A stretch of 64,000 nucleotides of DNA. It comes from Teichococcus coralli (GTDB lineage Bacteria; Pseudomonadota; Alphaproteobacteria; Acetobacterales; Acetobacteraceae). Position numbers and translations under genes: made by a program. The notes below the pieces were generated by a model. It was not told the origin of the DNA and searched no databases. It saw only the letters and a program-made list of their open reading frames with translations. Of the stretch, positions 1-7,639 are shown piece by piece. Where the stretch lies: contig NZ_SNVJ01000011.1 in assembly GCF_009829925.1 (NCBI RefSeq), forward strand, positions 62,001 through 126,000, in the 5' to 3' direction. Position 1 is the first letter of the stretch; each line of letters opens with the position of its first letter.

Positions 1-48
1 AAGTCCGGGGGAAGGTATTCCCCCGGACCCCCATCTTCCTTCTGTCAG
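1..48 (-). repeat. Dispersed G5/C5 palindrome repeat, copy 1
   Basis: Reading on the minus strand it has the purine lead CTGACAGAAGGAAGA, then GGGGGTCC, then a hairpin with 11-bp arms (3-13 paired with 18-28). It lies directly downstream of scoB, so it could act as a transcript 3' end, although no U-tract follows. It is nearly identical to the copy at 47898-47949. Confidence 0.75.
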
Positions 49-81
49 TGCGCCGGCGGGGAGGCGGAAGGCGACCCGCTT

Positions 82-729
82 TCAGGCCAGGCCAGGGCCG
101 GCCTGGAAGGCGGCCTCGGTCTTCTCCCGCAGCTCGCCCGGCGTGACGCCCGGCGCCAGCTCCACCAGCGTCATGCCGCCCGCCTGGCGGTCGATCTCGA
201 ACACGCCGAGCTCGGTGATCACCATGTCCACCACCGCCTTGCCGGTCAGCGGCAGGGTGCATTCGCGCAGCAGCTTCGGCTTGCCGCCGGCGGTGTGTTC
301 CATCAGCACCACCACCTTCTTCACCCCGGCCACCAGGTCCATGGCGCCGCCCATGCCCTTCACCATCTTGCCGGGGATCATCCAGTTGGCGAGGTCGCCG
401 TTCTCCGCCACCTGCAGCGCGCCGAGGATGGAGAGGTCCACGTGCCCGCCGCGGATCATGGCGAAGCTGTCGGCGGAGGAGAAGAAGCTGGTGGTGGGCA
501 GCTCCGTCACGGTCTGCTTGCCGGCGTTGATCAGGTCCGGGTCCTCGTCGCCCTCGTAGGGGAAGGGCCCCATGCCGAGCATGCCGTTCTCGGACTGGAG
601 CTGCACGCTGATGCCGTCGGGGATGTGGTTCGCCACCAGCGTCGGGATGCCGATGCCGAGGTTGACGTAGAAGCCGTCCTGCAGCTCACGCGCGGCGCGG
701 GCCGCCATTTCATCGCGGGTCCAGGGCAT
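82..729 (-). CDS. scoB: 3-oxoacid CoA-transferase, subunit B
   Basis: This 215-aa protein is the beta subunit of a two-gene succinyl-CoA:3-oxoacid (or related) CoA-transferase, which moves CoA between an acyl-CoA and an acetoacetate-like acid in the cytosol. Visible features are the glycine-rich [10 protein letters not shown] segment (residues 23-32) and the catalytic glutamate Glu47 within SENGMLG (46-52), the family hallmark of the B subunit. Length is normal for the family. It follows subunit A on the same strand with a 15-bp gap, so the two are almost certainly one operon. The exact acid substrate (acetoacetate versus 3-oxoadipate) cannot be told from sequence alone; ketone-body or acetoacetate use is the default inference. 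Confidence 0.93.
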   Translation of the reverse strand: MPWTRDEMAARAARELQDGFYVNLGIGIPTLVANHIPDGISVQLQSENGMLGMGPFPYEGDEDPDLINAGKQTVTELPTTSFFSSADSFAMIRGGHVDLSILGALQVAENGDLANWMIPGKMVKGMGGAMDLVAGVKKVVVLMEHTAGGKPKLLRECTLPLTGKAVVDMVITELGVFEIDRQAGGMTLVELAPGVTPGELREKTEAAFQAGPGLA

Positions 730-744
730 GTCTCGTCCTCCCTC

Positions 745-1509
745 TCAGGCCAGGCTCTCGGCGCCGGCGGCCGAGGCGTTCGCGTTGGCCGGGATCGCAT
801 CCGTCACCCGCTTGCGGGTGGTGCGCTGCTCGATCCGCTTCTGGTAGCCTTCGGGCAGCTTCACGATGCGCTTCACGTAGATGCCGGGGGTGTGGATCTG
901 GTCAGGGTCGATCTCGCCCGGCTGCACCAGGTGCTCCACCTGCACCACCGTCACCTTCGCGGCGGTGGCCATCATCGGGTTGAAGTTGCGCGCCGTCTTG
1001 CGGAAGACGAGGTTGCCCTCGGTGTCGGCCTTCCAGGCGTGGACGATGGCGAGGTCGGCGAAGAGGCCGCGCTCCATCACATAGTTCTCGCCGTCGAACG
1101 CGCGGGTCTCCTTCCCCTCCGCCACGGCGGTGCCGTAGCCGGTTTTGGTGAAGAAGGCCGGGATGCCGGCGCCGCCGGCGCGGATGCGCTCGGCCAGCGT
1201 GCCCTGCGGGTTGAACTCGATCTCCAGCTCGCCGGCCAGGAACTGCTCGGCGAAGGTCTTGTTCTCACCCACATAGGAGGAGATCATCTTGCGGATCTGC
1301 CGCGTCTTCAGCAGCAGGCCGAGCCCCGCGTCGTCGATGCCCGCGTTGTTGGAGACGACCGTGAGGTCCTTCACGCCGGAATCGCGGATCGCCTCGATCA
1401 GCGCCGCCGGGATGCCGCAAAGGCCGAAGCCGCCGGAGTGGATCAGCATGCCGTCCTGCAGCAGCCCCTCCAGCGCGGCACGTGCATCCGGGTAGATTTT
1501 CCGCATCAC
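745..1509 (-). CDS. scoA: 3-oxoacid CoA-transferase, subunit A
   Basis: This 254-aa alpha subunit is the partner of the downstream B subunit. The N-terminal SGGFGLCGIP loop (residues 25-34) is the typical CoA-binding glycine-rich segment of family I CoA-transferase A subunits. The last 20 or so residues are Ala/Asn rich (NANASAAGAE) and extend beyond the conserved core. It is the first gene of a minus-strand pair reading A then B. The upstream 1510-1683 gap should hold the promoter, but no clear -35/-10 pair was recognised. Function beyond CoA transfer is inferred from family membership. Confidence 0.93.
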   Translation of the reverse strand: MMRKIYPDARAALEGLLQDGMLIHSGGFGLCGIPAALIEAIRDSGVKDLTVVSNNAGIDDAGLGLLLKTRQIRKMISSYVGENKTFAEQFLAGELEIEFNPQGTLAERIRAGGAGIPAFFTKTGYGTAVAEGKETRAFDGENYVMERGLFADLAIVHAWKADTEGNLVFRKTARNFNPMMATAAKVTVVQVEHLVQPGEIDPDQIHTPGIYVKRIVKLPEGYQKRIEQRTTRKRVTDAIPANANASAAGAESLA

Positions 1510-1683
1510 AGACGCTCCCCAGTTCGGAATGCGCCGAAGCTACCCACCCGGCCGGGCGGGCGAAAGGGGGGCGGCGTGTGCACCGCACCGGAGCGGCCGG
1601 AGCCGACGAAAAAACACGAAAAACAGCGTCTCGCCCGCTTGCGCGCCCCTGGCCGCATGGTTATACCCCGGCCACTTCCCTGA

Positions 1684-1759
<76 letters not shown>

Positions 1760-1767
1760 GTTTCCGG

Positions 1768-1795
1768 AAACCCGGCCTCGCGAGAGGCCGGGTTT
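1768..1795 (+). terminator. Hairpin terminator after tRNA-Ala
   Basis: A perfect 12-bp stem AAACCCGGCCTC / GAGGCCGGGTTT with a 4-nt loop starts 8 bases after the tRNA CCA end. The 3' arm ends in TTT. Placement and symmetry support intrinsic termination of the tRNA transcript. Confidence 0.8.
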
Positions 1796-1877
1796 CCTGC
1801 TTCCGGGAGCCAGCATTCCTGGTGAAGCGTATCCGGCGTTCCGCTATACAACCGGAACGTTCACGGAGATCCTGCCC

Positions 1878-2102
1878 TTGAAGCCGCTTCTGTTTCTGCT
1901 CACCGCCGCGGCCCTGGCCTGCGCGACCCCTGCCCTCGCGCGCGGCAAGGCCACCGGGGAGGCTGTCCAGCACCGCGCCCCCTCCCCCGCGCGCCTGGCG
2001 CAGCAGGAGCGGATGCGCGGCTGCAACGCCACCGCCCGCACCCAGAACCTGCACGGCGCGCCCCGCAAGGAGTTCATGCGCGGCTGCCTGCGCAAGCACT
2101 GA
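1878..2102 (+). CDS. PsiF-like small secreted protein (single repeat)
   Basis: This 74-aa protein starts at a TTG (KPLLFLLTAAALA...) preceded by a GGAG ribosome site at about 1865-1868. Residues 1-22 form a Sec signal peptide ending in a typical ALA site. The C-terminal half (LAQQERMRGCNATA ... RKEFMRGCLR) matches the PsiF repeat pattern of two cysteines flanking a basic helix, as in the phosphate-starvation-inducible PsiF of E. coli. From memory, E. coli PsiF has two repeats; only one is present here. Periplasmic location is inferred and molecular function is unknown. Longer upstream starts would read through the tRNA and are rejected. Confidence 0.75.
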   Translation: MKPLLFLLTAAALACATPALARGKATGEAVQHRAPSPARLAQQERMRGCNATARTQNLHGAPRKEFMRGCLRKH

Positions 2103-2183
2103 AGGCCCCCGGGGCGGAACGCTTCCCCATCTCCTCCTGCTGCCGGCCCGGGTGGTGCTCGCCGCGGTGGCGTGACCAAAAGC

Positions 2184-2230
2184 TGGCAAGCGAAGGAGGG
2201 GGTCTGGGCGAGTTCACTTCCCCGGGCTTT
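2184..2230 (+). repeat. Dispersed G5/C5 palindrome repeat, degenerate copy 2
   Basis: It keeps the order purine lead (GAAGGAGGGGGTCTGGG), central GAGTTCACTTC, CCCC, GGGCTTT, but the arms are imperfect. It sits between the psiF-like gene and adenine deaminase. Confidence 0.5.
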
Positions 2231-2298
2231 CCCGTCCCGCTTGCCTTGAGGTGCCCCGCCGCTCTACCCAGCGCCGCGACACGGAGGCAGAACAGGCC

Positions 2299-4065
2299 AT
2301 GACCCCAGCCGATCTGCATGATCCCGCCCTGCGGGACCGCGCGGTGCGCGCCGCGCGCGGCGAGGCCCCTTTCGACATCCTGCTCACCGGCGCCGAGGTC
2401 GCCGACATGGCCACCGGCGAGCTGCGCGCGGCGGATGTCGGGCTGGTCGGGCCGCTGATCGCCAGCGTCCACGCCCCCGGCACCCGCGCCGACGCGCGCG
2501 AGCATCGCGCGGTGCCCGGCCGGATCATCGCGCCCGGGCTGATCGACACGCACATGCATGTCGAAAGCTCGATGGTGACGCCGCGCCGCTATGCCGAGAC
2601 GGTGCTGCCGCAGGGCACCACCACCATCTGCTGGGACCCGCACGAACTGGGCAACGTGGCCGGGCTGGACGGGCTGCGCTGGGCGATCGGCGCGCTGCGC
2701 GGCCTGCCCCTGCGCGCGCTGGTGCTGGCGCCCTCCTGCGTGCCCTCCGCGCCCGGGCTGGAACGCGCCGGCGCCGATTTCGGTCCCGCCGAGATGGCGG
2801 AGATGCTGTCCTGGCCGGAAATCGCCGGCGTGGCGGAAGTGATGGACATGCGCGGCGTGCTGGAACGCAGCCCGCGCATGGCCGGCATCGTCGGCGCCGG
2901 GCTCGCCAGCGGCAAGCTGGTCTGCGGCCATGCCCGCAGCCTCTCCGGCCCCGGCCTGCAGGGCTTCGCGGCGGCCGGCATCGAGTCGGACCACGAGATC
3001 ACCTCCGGCGCCGACCTGCTGGAAAAGCTGCGCGCCGGCTTCACCGTCGAGCTGCGCGGCAGCCACGATTACATCCTGCCCGAGGCGGTGGCGGCGCTGA
3101 ACGCCCTGCCCCGCTACCCGCAGACCCTCACCCTCTGCACCGACGACGTCTTCCCCGACGACCTCGTGGCCCGGGGCGGCATGATCGACCTGATCCGCCG
3201 GCTGGTGCGCCACGGCATGCCGCCGCTGGAGGCGCTGCGCGCGGCCACGCTGAACGCCGCCATGCGGCTGGGCCGGCGCGACCTCGGGCTGGTGGCGCCG
3301 GGCCGGCGGGCGGACCTCCTGGTGCTGGACGGGCTGGAGACCCTCGGGGTGGAGCAGGTCTTCGCCTCCGGCGCGCGGGTGGCGGAAGGCGGGCGCCTCG
3401 CCACCGCCCTGCCCCTCGCCGACCCTCCCGGCCTGCGCGACACGATGAAGCTGGCCCCGCTCGCCGCGGCGGACTTCCACCTGAACGCCCCCGGCGGCAC
3501 GGCGCGGCTGCGCAGCGTGGTGAACCCGCGCTTCACGCAATGGGGCGAGATCGCGGTGCCGGTGCGCGAGGGCCGCGCGGTGCTGCCGCCCGAGGCCACC
3601 CTTCTCGCCGTCATCCACCGCCACGGGCTGGCGCCGGCGCGGCCGGTGCTGGGCGTGCTCGAGGGCTGGGGCGCCTGGCGCGGCGCGCTGGCCACCACCG
3701 TCGCGCATGACAGCCACAACCTCTGCGTCTTCGGCCATGACCCGGCCGACATGGCGGCCGCCGCCAATGCATTGATCGCCTGCGGCGGCGGCATGGCCGT
3801 GGCGGCGGCGGGCGAGGTGCGCGCGGTGCTGCCGCTGCCGGTCTGCGGCCTGCTCTCCGACGCCCCGGCGGAGCAGGTGGCGGCGCAGTTCACCGCGCTG
3901 CGCGCCGCCGCCGACGGCATCGCCGAGTGGCAGCCACCCTACCGCGTCTTCAAGGCGGTGGTCGGCGCCACGCTGGCCTGCAATGCCGGCCCGCATGTGA
4001 CTGATCTCGGCATCGCCGACGGCGGCACCGGCGCGGTCTTCGCCGGCGCCCTGGTCGAGGAATGA
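2299..4065 (+). CDS. ade: Adenine deaminase
   Basis: This 588-aa amidohydrolase-superfamily enzyme converts adenine to hypoxanthine plus ammonia in purine salvage. The metal site motif DTHMHVESSM has His85 and His87, and further conserved blocks include CWDPHELGN, DHEITSG and TLCTDDVFPDD. The C-terminal adenine-deaminase domain carries VAHDSHN and CGGGMAVAAAG. Length matches the family (about 570-600 aa). The ATG at 2299 (MTPADLHDP) is chosen over an upstream in-frame start at 2251 because GGAGG lies about 11 bases before it and the conserved sequence begins soon after. It ends 4 bp from the convergent GST gene. Confidence 0.95.
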   Translation: MTPADLHDPALRDRAVRAARGEAPFDILLTGAEVADMATGELRAADVGLVGPLIASVHAPGTRADAREHRAVPGRIIAPGLIDTHMHVESSMVTPRRYAETVLPQGTTTICWDPHELGNVAGLDGLRWAIGALRGLPLRALVLAPSCVPSAPGLERAGADFGPAEMAEMLSWPEIAGVAEVMDMRGVLERSPRMAGIVGAGLASGKLVCGHARSLSGPGLQGFAAAGIESDHEITSGADLLEKLRAGFTVELRGSHDYILPEAVAALNALPRYPQTLTLCTDDVFPDDLVARGGMIDLIRRLVRHGMPPLEALRAATLNAAMRLGRRDLGLVAPGRRADLLVLDGLETLGVEQVFASGARVAEGGRLATALPLADPPGLRDTMKLAPLAAADFHLNAPGGTARLRSVVNPRFTQWGEIAVPVREGRAVLPPEATLLAVIHRHGLAPARPVLGVLEGWGAWRGALATTVAHDSHNLCVFGHDPADMAAAANALIACGGGMAVAAAGEVRAVLPLPVCGLLSDAPAEQVAAQFTALRAAADGIAEWQPPYRVFKAVVGATLACNAGPHVTDLGIADGGTGAVFAGALVEE

Positions 4066-4069
4066 TGCG

Positions 4070-4714
4070 CTATTCCGGCGTGGTCGCCTCGCCGCGCTCG
4101 GCCATCAGCGCGTCGTCGATCTGCCGCGCCCGCAGCGCCGCCGGCCGTGCGGCGAGGCGCTCCCAGTAGCGCTCGAAGGCCGGCCGCCGCTCCACCATGC
4201 CGAACATCATCCCCCATCCGACCTGCGATCCAAGATAGAGGTCGGCCATGGTGAAGCGGTCGCCGAGCAGGTAGTCGCCCCGGCTCACCGCGCCTTCCAG
4301 CACGTCCAGCACCGCGGCGAGCGTGCCGTGCCCCACCATCGCCCGCTTCTCCTCCGGCACCACGAAACCGCAGGCGGCGTTGCTCACCGCCGCCTCGACC
4401 GGGCCGGCGGCGAAGAACAGCCAGCGGTAGTAGGGGCCGCGCCGCCGGTCCTCCACCGCCGGGGCCAGCTGCGCCGCCGGGAAGGCATCGGCGAGATAGG
4501 CGCAGATGGCGGCGGTCTCGGTCACCACCGTCCCGCCGTGGGAAAGGACGGGCACCTTGCCCATCGGGTTGAGGGCGCGGAAGCCCGGCGCCTGCATGGC
4601 GGGCCCGTATTCGACGATCTCAGTCCGATAGGGCTGGCCGCTCTCCTCCAGCGCCCAGCGGACGATGCGGCCGCGCGACATCGGATGGGTGTAGAAGACA
4701 AGCTCGTCCGTCAT
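4070..4714 (-). CDS. Glutathione S-transferase family protein
   Basis: This 214-aa cytosolic GST has a thioredoxin-like N-terminal domain (1-80) with Ser13 in SRGR as the candidate glutathione-activating residue. It also has the cis-proline VP at 54-55 and the glutathione-contacting TETAAI (65-70). The all-helical C-terminal domain carries the FTMADLYLGS N-capping box. Start ATG at 4714 (MTDELVFYTHP) begins exactly at the first beta strand. An in-frame extension upstream to 5353 is not conserved and crosses intergenic repeats, so it is rejected. Convergent with ade. The specific electrophile substrate is unknown. Confidence 0.92.
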   Translation of the reverse strand: MTDELVFYTHPMSRGRIVRWALEESGQPYRTEIVEYGPAMQAPGFRALNPMGKVPVLSHGGTVVTETAAICAYLADAFPAAQLAPAVEDRRRGPYYRWLFFAAGPVEAAVSNAACGFVVPEEKRAMVGHGTLAAVLDVLEGAVSRGDYLLGDRFTMADLYLGSQVGWGMMFGMVERRPAFERYWERLAARPAALRARQIDDALMAERGEATTPE

Positions 4715-5235
4715 CCTCGGGTCCTTTCCCGGCCGGCCGCCATGCGTAGGGGCGGCAGAACCTGCTGCGGATCGCACCCGGCCGGGCCTGCCCCTGCACG
4801 GGCGGAGCGGGATGGCAGGCAGCGCCCTCCGCCCTGCCCTTCTTCTACCAGCTTTCGGCCCCGCCTGCGGCGAGAGGATTTCCTGCCGCTGCCGCGCGGA
4901 TGCGCAGGGCCGATGCAAGCCCAGCCGGCAGGAGATGGGATGAGAAGGGGGGAAAATGAACGCGGGCGCATCCTGGGCAGCCAGCCGGAACAGGGTTGGG
5001 TGAATTGCCCAAGGCAGTGCCTCGCACCCCCATCCCCTTCCTCTGCCAATTTTCGGCTCTGCCTTGAGACGAAGGCGCCGCCGATGATCCACGCGGCGAC
5101 AATCGCCGGGGCTGTCGCAGCCCCGGCGCGAGCGCGCGCCATCCGCGCAGCAAACTGACAGATAAGGATGCAGAAGGGATCCGGGGGAGAATTCGGGCCT
5201 GCCCCTCAAATCCGCCCAGGGACGGCAGTACGGGC

Positions 5236-5287
5236 AAAACTGGGGGAGAATGAATTCTCCCCCAGGCCCCCTCTTCTTTCTTTCTGA
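5236..5287 (-). repeat. Dispersed G5/C5 palindrome repeat, copy 3
   Basis: Arms CTGGGGGAGAA (5240-5250) and TTCTCCCCCAG (5255-5265) form an 11-bp perfect hairpin with a TGAA loop. The flank CCCCCTCTTCTTTC is the complement of the purine lead. Confidence 0.8.
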
Positions 5288-5398
5288 TCCAACTGTTGCG
5301 CCGGTGGGGCGGACCCACGCCGGGGCTGGAGCAGCCCCGGCGGCGGCGGCCACCGGGCGGACCGTCGGCGGGGCCCTTGCCTCAAGGCAGCGCCGGAA

Positions 5399-5449
5399 AC
5401 TGACAGAAAAAGGAGGGGGAATGGGGGAGTTCGCTCCCCCATCCTTGCT
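5399..5449 (+). repeat. Dispersed G5/C5 palindrome repeat, copy 4
   Basis: The lead ACTGACAGAAAAAGGA is followed by a hairpin ATGGGGGAG TTCG CTCCCCCAT (arms 5421-5429 and 5434-5442). The TTCG tetraloop replaces the usual AATTC centre. Confidence 0.75.
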
Positions 5450-5541
5450 TCAGCCGAGCGTTGGAGGACAGGCCCGATTTCTTCCCCGACCTGCGCGTGA
5501 GGGAGGCGAGGGCAGACCCTTATCCTCCCCTGACCGCCCCC

Positions 5542-6291
5542 TCAGACCACCACGCCCCCATCCACATGCAGGCACTGGCCCGTGATGTAGCCGGCGCCCT
5601 CCGAGGCCAGGAAGGCGATGGCGCGCGCCACGTCCTCGGGCTCTCCCAGGCGGTGCATCGGGATGCGGGCGATCACCGCCTCCCAGGCCCGGGCATCCAG
5701 TGCCGCATGGGCGCCGGCGTCCTTGCGGGTGTAGCCCGGCACCACGGCATTCACCGTCACCGCCGGCGCCCATTCCAGCGCCAGCGCCTTCACCAGCGCC
5801 TCCACCCCGGCCTTGGCCGTGGCGGAGGCGGGAAACACCGTGCTGTCCGTGCGGAAGTTGTGCGCCACGAAGGATGAGACGGCGACCAGCCGCGGCGCCC
5901 GCCCCGCCGCCAGCAGCGGCCCGGCGGCGCGCGCCAGGCGGAACAGCGCCCAGAGGATCGTATCCTGGCTGCGGGCGAAGGCCTCGTCGGTGAGTTCCGC
6001 GACCGGGGTGCGGTCGGCGAATCCGGCGTTGGAGACCAGCACGTCCAGCCCGCCCAGCGCCCCGGCGGCCCGCTCGACCAGCCGCTCCGGCGCGCCGGCC
6101 TCGCGGAGGTCGGCCAGCAGCACCACCGCCTCGGCGCCCCGCCCGCGCACCTCCTGCGCGGTTTGCTCGGCGCCCTCGCGGTTGCCGCGGGCGTGCAGGG
6201 CGAGGGCGGTGCCCGGCCCGGCCAGCGCGCGGGCGGTGGCCGCGCCGATGCCGCTGGAGGCCCCCGTCACCAGGATGCAGCGCTGCGCCAT
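5542..6291 (-). CDS. SDR-family protein with Ser at the catalytic Tyr position
   Basis: This 249-aa Rossmann protein of the short-chain dehydrogenase/reductase superfamily has the TGASSGIG cofactor loop (residues 9-16), the SNAG block (87-90) and the C-terminal HVDGG. The usual YxxxK motif reads Ser156-ATA-Lys160. The codon is TCC, one base from TAC, so the catalytic Tyr is missing while Lys and the upstream Ser139/140 remain. It may be catalytically altered, or this may be a point change; the frame is otherwise intact. The start at 6291 (MAQRCILVTG) fits the first beta strand. Divergent from the dehydrogenase at 6406. Substrate unknown. Confidence 0.88.
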   Translation of the reverse strand: MAQRCILVTGASSGIGAATARALAGPGTALALHARGNREGAEQTAQEVRGRGAEAVVLLADLREAGAPERLVERAAGALGGLDVLVSNAGFADRTPVAELTDEAFARSQDTILWALFRLARAAGPLLAAGRAPRLVAVSSFVAHNFRTDSTVFPASATAKAGVEALVKALALEWAPAVTVNAVVPGYTRKDAGAHAALDARAWEAVIARIPMHRLGEPEDVARAIAFLASEGAGYITGQCLHVDGGVVV

Positions 6292-6405
6292 CTCCGTTCC
6301 TCTCCATGCCTGAGGCGCGGCAGGATAGGCCGGCTCCCTTGCGCCCCCAAGGCCGCCCCCGCATCCTTGCCCCACAACGATGCCGACAGGGGACGGAAAC
6401 TGGCG

Positions 6406-7413
6406 ATGCTGACCGTACTGGAGCCGGAAGGCCTTTATCCCGACACCGCGCTGGAGCAGGAGATCCTGGGGCCCGGCGTGCGCGTGATCCGCGGCGGCGG
6501 GCGCGGCGGGGTCGAGGAGCTGCCCGATTCGCTCTGCGCCGAGGCGGACGGCCTGTTCATCTTCCGGCACTGGCTTCCCGGCAGCCAGCTTCACCGTTTT
6601 CCCAAGCTGAAGGCCGTGGTGCGGATGGGGGTCGGTTACGACCGGCTGGACCGTCCGGCGCTCGCCGCCCGCGGCGTGAAGGTCTGCAACGTGCCGGACT
6701 ACGGCACCACCGAGGTGGCCGACCACGCCATGGCGCTGGCCCTGACGCTGCGCCGCGGTATCGCACTGCACCACGACCTGCAGCGCGCCGACCCGCCGGC
6801 CCCCTGGCAGTATCTTGAGACTCCCCTCGTGCAAAGGGCGGAGACACAGAATTTCGGCATCCTCGGCCTCGGCCGCATCGGCACCGCCGTGGCGCTGCGG
6901 GCCAAGGCCTTCGGCTTCCGGGTGGTGTTCTTCGACCCCTTCCTGCCCAACGGCGTGGACCGGGCGCTGGGCATCCGCCGCGTCCGCGGCCTGGAGGAGC
7001 TGCTGGCGCAGAGCGACGTGCTCTCCATCCACACGCCGCTGACCCGCCACACGCGCGGCCTGCTGGACGAGGCGGCGCTGCGCCGGCTGCCGCGCGGCGC
7101 GGTGCTGGTGAACACCGCCCGCGGCCCGATCCTCGACCTCGACGGGCTGGCGGCCTGCCTGCGCGACGGCCAGCTCGCCGGCGCCGGGCTGGACGTGCTG
7201 CCGGAGGAGCCGCCGAAGGAGCCGGTGCATCCCTTGCTCGCCGCCTACCGGGCGCGCGAGCCGTGGCTGACGGGCCGGCTGATCGTCACGCCGCACAGCG
7301 CCTTCCACACGCCGCAGGCCTTCGAGGACATCCGCCGCAAAAGCGCGGAAACCATGCGCGACGTGTTGGTTGAGGGCCGTAACACCAATGTCATCGCAGC
7401 CGACGCGGATTGA
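6406..7413 (+). CDS. D-2-hydroxyacid dehydrogenase (CtBP-like)
   Basis: This 335-aa NAD-dependent D-2-hydroxyacid dehydrogenase has the Rossmann loop GLGRIG at 154-159. The catalytic Arg239 is in NTARGP, Glu268 is in LPEEPP and His297 is in TPHSAFHT, the family triad. The C-terminal-binding-protein-like spacing (VVRMGVGYDRLD, YGTTEVADHA) suggests a CtBP/phosphoglycerate-dehydrogenase-like branch rather than a true SerA, and there is no ACT domain. The ATG at 6406 is preceded by GGGGACGG. Substrate is not predictable. Downstream, AT-richer DNA separates it from the capsule-type locus. Confidence 0.88.
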   Translation: MLTVLEPEGLYPDTALEQEILGPGVRVIRGGGRGGVEELPDSLCAEADGLFIFRHWLPGSQLHRFPKLKAVVRMGVGYDRLDRPALAARGVKVCNVPDYGTTEVADHAMALALTLRRGIALHHDLQRADPPAPWQYLETPLVQRAETQNFGILGLGRIGTAVALRAKAFGFRVVFFDPFLPNGVDRALGIRRVRGLEELLAQSDVLSIHTPLTRHTRGLLDEAALRRLPRGAVLVNTARGPILDLDGLAACLRDGQLAGAGLDVLPEEPPKEPVHPLLAAYRAREPWLTGRLIVTPHSAFHTPQAFEDIRRKSAETMRDVLVEGRNTNVIAADAD

Positions 7414-7504
7414 GGAAAGCTCTGCCGCGGCCGGCGCGAATACGAGCAATTTCTGAATATTAAGACTGAAAAAGTCGGGCCTCGAACTGCCGTTGTGATT
7501 GCAA

Positions 7505-7533
7505 TTGACGCTGCAAGCATTCTACACAAGATT
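7505..7533 (+). promoter_or_regulatory. Possible promoter of the PKS/glycosyltransferase locus
   Basis: TTGACG (7505-7510) is followed after 17 bp by AAGATT (7528-7533) in a locally AT-richer 226-bp gap upstream of the first gene of a co-directional cluster. Match to the -10 consensus is poor, so this is only a candidate. Confidence 0.3.
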
Positions 7534-7639
7534 GTGAGAGCGTCGCCTTCGCATCCGCAACGTAGAATTCCGGCGAGCACAGTTCTGCTGACGCGATAGG
7601 TTCGTGCAGCAGCGGAACGGTGCTCCCTGAGGTCCGATA

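Larger units (their letters stand above)
4715..5541. other. Gene-free 0.8-kb intergenic stretch with repeats
   Basis: No credible gene is seen here. The stretch contains two copies of the dispersed palindrome repeat (5236-5287 and 5399-5449) and a related element around 5000-5060 with the short palindrome AGGCAGTGCCT (5012-5022). Tracts such as GCCCCGGCG also recur. It lies between two minus-strand genes and probably represents repeat-driven intergenic expansion. Confidence 0.7.

Noticed and set aside
295..1683. Long plus-strand frame over the CoA-transferase genes
   Set aside because: Low-complexity His/Gly/Arg/Leu translation antisense to two well-conserved genes.
4714..5353. Long N-terminal extension of the GST
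   Set aside because: The extension crosses intergenic palindrome repeats and has no conserved sequence; the GST fold begins exactly at 4714.
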